Translations under genes and position numbers: made by a program
Shown: one piece after another, positions 5,553 through 9,003 of the stretch
How positions within the stretch are numbered: the first letter of the stretch is position 1
Layout of the letters: the number at the start of each line of letters is the position of its first letter
Notes under the pieces: generated by a model
What the model saw: only the letters and a program-made list of their open reading frames with translations
What the model was told of the DNA's origin: nothing
Database searches by the model: none
NCBI GenBank assembly: GCA_017939855.1
Contig: JAGAZW010000170.1
Location: forward strand, 1-9,003
Reading direction: 5' to 3'
DNA: 9,003 bases
Origin: Clostridia bacterium
GTDB taxonomy: Bacteria; Bacillota; Clostridia; Oscillospirales; Acutalibacteraceae

Positions 5553-6881
5553 TCATTTCACCATTGTTCCGCCATCGGTATTCAAAAGAATGAATATCTG
5601 TTCAACCGTTAGGTTCTTAATGCTTACATATATTAGTATTTCTCTATCATTTTCACCCTCACATAAAAATTCATAGCATCTTATTTCGGCTGCGCCATCG
5701 GTTGGAATAAGTGCCATTTTCCATTCTTTAACGTCAAGTTTTTCGTCTAAAACTTCTCTTGCCTGTTCTTGAGTATATGTGGGGCTCTCAAAGGCTCTGG
5801 GACGGTGGTTTGTAAGATAACCTGCACTTTCAAAAAACACTATTTCTCCACTACTGAGTGACACGCCTACCTTAATTAAATCGGTATAACAAACCGTTTG
5901 ACCGTCAAGATAGGCAAAGTTAATAGTGCAGATGCCGTCGGTTGTAAAATAATATGTGTCGGTCATGTTATTATAGCCGTTTTCTTCGAGAAACTCTTTT
6001 GCCTTTTCTATAGCAGTTTCATATGAATATTGCATTGCTGTTATTTTTTCGTTTTTGCGCATATATACGATATATCCGCCGCTTTTTGATACAGATACAG
6101 TATAGTCATTATTTGAAAACCTGTATGCCTCAATTTTTCCGCTTTCTTCCCCATTATACTTCAGTGGTTTTACACCATTAGGCAAAAAGTCTCTCGCAAT
6201 ATCCAAAGCTGCATCCTCACTTACCGCAACAGCGTTTGATATCATAAGCGGTTCCTTTTTAAGAATATGATCCGAATAAGGTCCATCATATAAAAGTGTT
6301 GGATAATCGCTTAAGTTTTCTTCAATTTCAGTAAGAGAATCTGCAAGTGCCGTATCAGCTATAACTTCATCCGCCTTTGTTTCAAGAACCTCTATCCAAT
6401 GCTCTATATTGTTGTATTTTATTTGAGAATCGCTGATTGCCTCAGAGATATTTTTAGCAGTAGCGCTCAAAAGCGACAACTGTTCTTTCTGGGTGTCTGT
6501 TATTTGGTTACCCTCAATATTATCTTTAGAAACAGATAGAGCATAATTGCCCACTTGGGAAAGAAAACGATTAAGCGTTTCAAAGCTATGAGCATTGACA
6601 GGTAGGCTTGAAAGTGCACTTTTTGCAAGTTCCGCCTCGCTATACAGCTCACATGCAAAAGAACACATTTTATTGCTTGAAGCAACATATACGGTTTTCT
6701 CAAGAAGTATAGAAATGCTGTTAAGTCTTGAATCAAATTCACTTAAAGCACGTGAATATTCGTTTTGTATTTGCGTCTTATACTTATTGCTCTTTTGCAA
6801 TTCTCCCATATAAAGAACCGACGCTACAATAGCCAATAAAACCGAAAGACATATACCTGCCATTATAATTCCTTTTTTCAC
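5553..6881 (-). CDS. ypeB: YpeB-type spore germination protein
   Basis: The 442-residue product has the usual YpeB length. An N-terminal membrane anchor covers residues about 4-26 (KKGIIMAGICLSVLLAIV), followed by a helical region to about 190, then YDGPYSDHI (198-206), a YpeB signature. C-terminal PepSY-like repeats include VAVSEDAALDIARDFL, VGVSLSSGEIVFFESAGYL (338-356) and the closing IFILLNTDGGT. In Bacillus, YpeB stabilises the cortex-lytic enzyme SleB in the spore inner membrane and is needed for its function. The start is GTG at 6881 with AAGGAAG nine bases upstream; an ATG at residue 7 also has an SD, but it would drop the lysines before the anchor. No sleB is adjacent, unlike the common sleB-ypeB pair; upstream is a divergent ileS leader. 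It appears monocistronic, ending in its own terminator. Confidence 0.85.
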   Translation of the reverse strand: MKKGIIMAGICLSVLLAIVASVLYMGELQKSNKYKTQIQNEYSRALSEFDSRLNSISILLEKTVYVASSNKMCSFACELYSEAELAKSALSSLPVNAHSFETLNRFLSQVGNYALSVSKDNIEGNQITDTQKEQLSLLSATAKNISEAISDSQIKYNNIEHWIEVLETKADEVIADTALADSLTEIEENLSDYPTLLYDGPYSDHILKKEPLMISNAVAVSEDAALDIARDFLPNGVKPLKYNGEESGKIEAYRFSNNDYTVSVSKSGGYIVYMRKNEKITAMQYSYETAIEKAKEFLEENGYNNMTDTYYFTTDGICTINFAYLDGQTVCYTDLIKVGVSLSSGEIVFFESAGYLTNHRPRAFESPTYTQEQAREVLDEKLDVKEWKMALIPTDGAAEIRCYEFLCEGENDREILIYVSIKNLTVEQIFILLNTDGGTMVK

Positions 6882-6953
6882 TCAACGACACTTCCTTTTC
6901 GTATATCTTTGGCAAAACTTTGAATCTTATTCAAAAAATGGCAGGTTTCGGTA

Positions 6954-6996
6954 TTGATTTTTATTTCTCTTTGTGATAATATAATCTACGTATAAT
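6954..6996 (+). promoter_or_regulatory. Promoter region of the ileS T-box transcript
   Basis: AT-rich stretch with TATAAT at 6980-6985 and again at 6991-6996, an extended-type TGTGATAAT at 6972-6980, and TTGATT at 6954-6959. No single pair has the ideal 17-base spacing, so the exact promoter is not assigned. The second -10 would start RNA just before the T-box. The remaining intergenic bases (6882-6953) hold the ypeB 5' leader; I see no convincing ypeB promoter there. Confidence 0.5.
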
Positions 6997-7003
6997 AGTA
7001 AAA

Positions 7004-7230
7004 ACATTGACGGAGAAAGTAGTTTTCCATTTTCATCTTAAGCGAGTCGACGATGGTGAAAGTTCGATGATGATAGGAATTATGAAGATCCCTCCCGAGT
7101 TGCAGCCTGAAAATTTTTTATGACTAGGGTGTGCCGGATAACCGACGTTACAGGTTCTGGGATGTTGGTCCTGTGTAATAGGTGGTAAAAGGGTATTGTA
7201 TTCCTTGTCCTATCAGGACGAGGATTTTTT
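7004..7230 (+). promoter_or_regulatory. T-box leader controlling ileS (isoleucine)
   Basis: The leader carries hallmark T-box segments in order: GAGAAAGTAG at its 5' end, AGCGAGTCGACGATGGTGAA in stem I, the specifier ATC (7088-7090) ahead of CCTCCCGAGTTGCAG, a stem III region, then the antiterminator bulge TGGT (7183-7186). TGGT matches an ACCA tRNA end, as in tRNA-Ile. Uncharged tRNA-Ile would pair with the specifier and the bulge and prevent termination, raising ileS expression. The antiterminator core after TAGGTGGTAA departs from the usual ACCGCG, so it is somewhat degenerate. The terminator lies at 7203-7230. Confidence 0.85.
7203..7230 (+). terminator. T-box intrinsic terminator upstream of ileS
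   Basis: A 9-bp stem (CCTTGTCCT with AGGACGAGG, one G-T wobble, loop ATC) followed by ATTTTTT. Formation is mutually exclusive with the antiterminator containing the TGGT bulge. Confidence 0.85.
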
Positions 7231-7248
7231 GTTTAAAGGAGAAAGTTT

Positions 7249-9003
7249 ATGTACGAAAGCATTTCGCCCAACCTTAATTTTGTTGAGCAGGAAAAGAAGG
7301 TCGAAAAATTTTGGTCTGATAACAAAATTTTTGAACAGAGTATCGAAGCTAATGCAAAAGGTGAACCATATGTATTCTATGACGGTCCACCTACTGCTAA
7401 CGGAAAACCTCATATTGGTCACGTTTTGACACGTGTTATCAAGGATATGATTCCACGCTATCGCACTATGAAGGGTTATATGGTTCCGAGAAAAGCCGGC
7501 TGGGATACACACGGTCTTCCGGTAGAGTTGGAGGTTGAAAAACTTCTCGGTCTTGACGGCAAGGAGCAAATTGAAGAATACGGTCTTGAGCCCTTTATTG
7601 ACCACTGCAAAGAAAGTGTGTGGAAATATAAGGGAATGTGGGAGGATTTCTCTAAGACTGTAGGCTTCTGGGCTGATATGAATGACCCATATGTTACCTA
7701 CGACAATAACTTCATTGAATCTGAGTGGTGGGCTTTAAAACAGATTTTCTATAAAGGACTCCTTTATAGAGGTTTTAAAATCGTTCCGTATTGTCCACGC
7801 TGCGGCACTCCGCTTTCTTCTCACGAAGTAGCCCAAGGCTACAAGAATGTTAAAGAGCGTTCTGCAGTTGTTCGCTTTAAGGTTGTCGGTGAGGATTCCT
7901 ACTTCCTCGCTTGGACTACTACGCCTTGGACTTTGCCTTCAAACGTTGCACTCTGCGTAAACCCAGATGAAGCATACTGCAAGGTTAAAGCGGCAGACGG
8001 ATTCACCTATTATATGGCTGAGGCACTTCTTGATAGAGTATTAGGCAAACTCAAAACCGAAGATTCCCAGGCCTACGAAATTCTTGAAACTTATAAGGGC
8101 AAGGATTTGGAGCATAAAGAATACGAGCCTCTTTTCGATTATGTTAAACCTGTATGCGAAAAACAAAATAAAAAAGCTCATTTTATAACCTGTGACTCAT
8201 ATGTAACCATGACCGACGGTACCGGTATTGTTCACATTGCACCTGCCTTCGGTGAAGATGATGCAAAAGTCGGCAGAAATTATGACCTTCCCTTTGTTCA
8301 GTTTGTTGACAGCAAGGGTGAAATGTCACAGGAGACTCCTTACGTCGGTAAATTTGTTAAGGACGCCGACCCACTTGTTTTAACAGACCTTGAAAAACAG
8401 GGGCTTTTGTTTGATGCTCCAAAGTTCGAACACGATTATCCTCATTGTTGGCGTTGTGACACTCCCCTCATTTATTATGCAAGAGAATCTTGGTTTATAA
8501 AAATGACCGCCGTCAAAGAAGATCTTATCAAAAACAATAATACAATAAATTGGATTCCTGAAAGTATAGGTAAAGGTCGTTTCGGAGATTGGCTTAACAA
8601 TGTTCAAGACTGGGGCATTTCAAGAAATCGTTATTGGGGCACTCCTCTTAATATATGGACCTGTGAGTGTGGGCACCTGCACTCAATCGGCAGTATCCAA
8701 GAACTTAAGAGTATGTCAGATAACTGCCCTGACGACATAGAGCTACATCGTCCATATATTGATGCAGTTACAATTAAATGTCCTGTTTGCGGCAAAGAAA
8801 TGCACCGTGTCCCAGAGGTAATAGATTGTTGGTTCGACTCTGGTTCTATGCCTTTTGCACAGCATCATTATCCATTTGAAAATAAAGATTTATTCGAGCA
8901 GCAGTTCCCGGCAGACTTCATTTCTGAAGCTGTTGACCAGACAAGAGGATGGTTCTATTCACTGCTTGCAATTTCAACACTTATTTTCAACAAAGCTCCA
9001 TAC
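7249..9003 (+). CDS. ileS: Isoleucyl-tRNA synthetase, type-2-like, N-terminal part (3' end outside window)
   Basis: ATG at 7249 with AAAGGAG seven bases upstream; 585 codons fall in the window of an enzyme usually about 1040 residues long. The class I signature is HIGH at residues 55-58 within FYDGPPTANGKPHIGHVL. GWDTHGLPVE follows at 84-93, then a zinc-type CPRCG at 182-186. The CP1 editing domain shows TTTPWTLPSN (223-232) and GTGIVHIAPAFGEDD (324-338). Later come WGISRNRYWG, CPVCGKEM and CWFDSGSMPFA. The KMSKS loop lies beyond the edge. The FYDGPP..GKPHIGH form resembles the type-2 (eukaryote/archaea-like) IleRS rather than the type-1 enzyme, a class associated with natural mupirocin tolerance. 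It charges tRNA-Ile and edits valine. Expression is governed by the T-box directly upstream. Confidence 0.95.
   Translation, partial: MYESISPNLNFVEQEKKVEKFWSDNKIFEQSIEANAKGEPYVFYDGPPTANGKPHIGHVLTRVIKDMIPRYRTMKGYMVPRKAGWDTHGLPVELEVEKLLGLDGKEQIEEYGLEPFIDHCKESVWKYKGMWEDFSKTVGFWADMNDPYVTYDNNFIESEWWALKQIFYKGLLYRGFKIVPYCPRCGTPLSSHEVAQGYKNVKERSAVVRFKVVGEDSYFLAWTTTPWTLPSNVALCVNPDEAYCKVKAADGFTYYMAEALLDRVLGKLKTEDSQAYEILETYKGKDLEHKEYEPLFDYVKPVCEKQNKKAHFITCDSYVTMTDGTGIVHIAPAFGEDDAKVGRNYDLPFVQFVDSKGEMSQETPYVGKFVKDADPLVLTDLEKQGLLFDAPKFEHDYPHCWRCDTPLIYYARESWFIKMTAVKEDLIKNNNTINWIPESIGKGRFGDWLNNVQDWGISRNRYWGTPLNIWTCECGHLHSIGSIQELKSMSDNCPDDIELHRPYIDAVTIKCPVCGKEMHRVPEVIDCWFDSGSMPFAQHHYPFENKDLFEQQFPADFISEAVDQTRGWFYSLLAISTLIFNKAPY

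Noticed and set aside
6882..6960. Possible forespore sigma-factor promoter for ypeB (TGAATA followed by GATATAC)
   Set aside because: The spacing and the -10 match are poor compared with the sigma-F/sigma-G consensus, so I do not annotate it although forespore control would fit the gene's role.
7213..7605. 130-codon minus-strand ORF opposite ileS
   Set aside because: It is the antisense shadow of the ileS N-terminus and of the T-box terminator region; the plus-strand IleRS motifs are unmistakable.

Overview
This window looks like chromosomal DNA of an endospore-forming, low-GC Clostridia-type Firmicute that carries phage- or ICE-derived material next to host genes. The host evidence is a YpeB spore-germination protein and an isoleucyl-tRNA synthetase gene preceded by a T-box leader. 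The mobile-element evidence is a giant multidomain 'polyvalent' protein, a class known from phages and conjugative elements.

Bases 1-5518 (minus strand) are one uninterrupted reading frame that runs off the left edge: 1839 codons with no stop. It encodes at least six modules in order: a HExxH metallopeptidase-like domain, an ADP-ribosyltransferase-like domain, a zeta-toxin-type P-loop kinase domain, a second HExxH domain, an unrecognised domain, and a MuF-C/BECR-like toxin domain cut by the window edge. The first four modules are bordered by near-identical copies, whole or partial, of a roughly 200-bp linker cassette. The frame has no conventional start codon before position 5404, although the codons upstream look like protein. 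It begins in the T-run of the ypeB terminator, so the gene may be 5'-truncated.

The most unusual signal lies in the linkers. Three small protein-like ORFs (5002-5172, 3913-4164 and 571-849) lie inside the giant gene, all on the same strand and all in the same +1 frame. Where they occur, the giant frame reads as low-complexity Ser/Gly/Asn/Arg/Lys sequence. Each has a Shine-Dalgarno sequence. Two sit just behind a promoter-like TTGCAA-N17-TATAAT with an extended -10. The stop codon of the third lies in the loop of a hairpin followed by T5, a form typical of an intrinsic terminator. Hairpin-T5 elements of the same architecture occur in three linker cassettes. The linkers therefore look both like translated inter-domain spacers and like intergenic regions (terminator, promoter, RBS, small gene). 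One testable idea is that the nested genes encode inhibitors or antitoxins of the neighbouring modules.

Bases 5553-6881 (minus) encode YpeB, ending in its own terminator, with no sleB beside it. Between ypeB and the divergent ileS lie an AT-rich promoter region and a T-box with an isoleucine ATC specifier and a terminator. From 7249 to the right edge is the N-terminal 585 residues of an IleRS whose signature motifs resemble the type-2 (eukaryote/archaea-like) enzyme.
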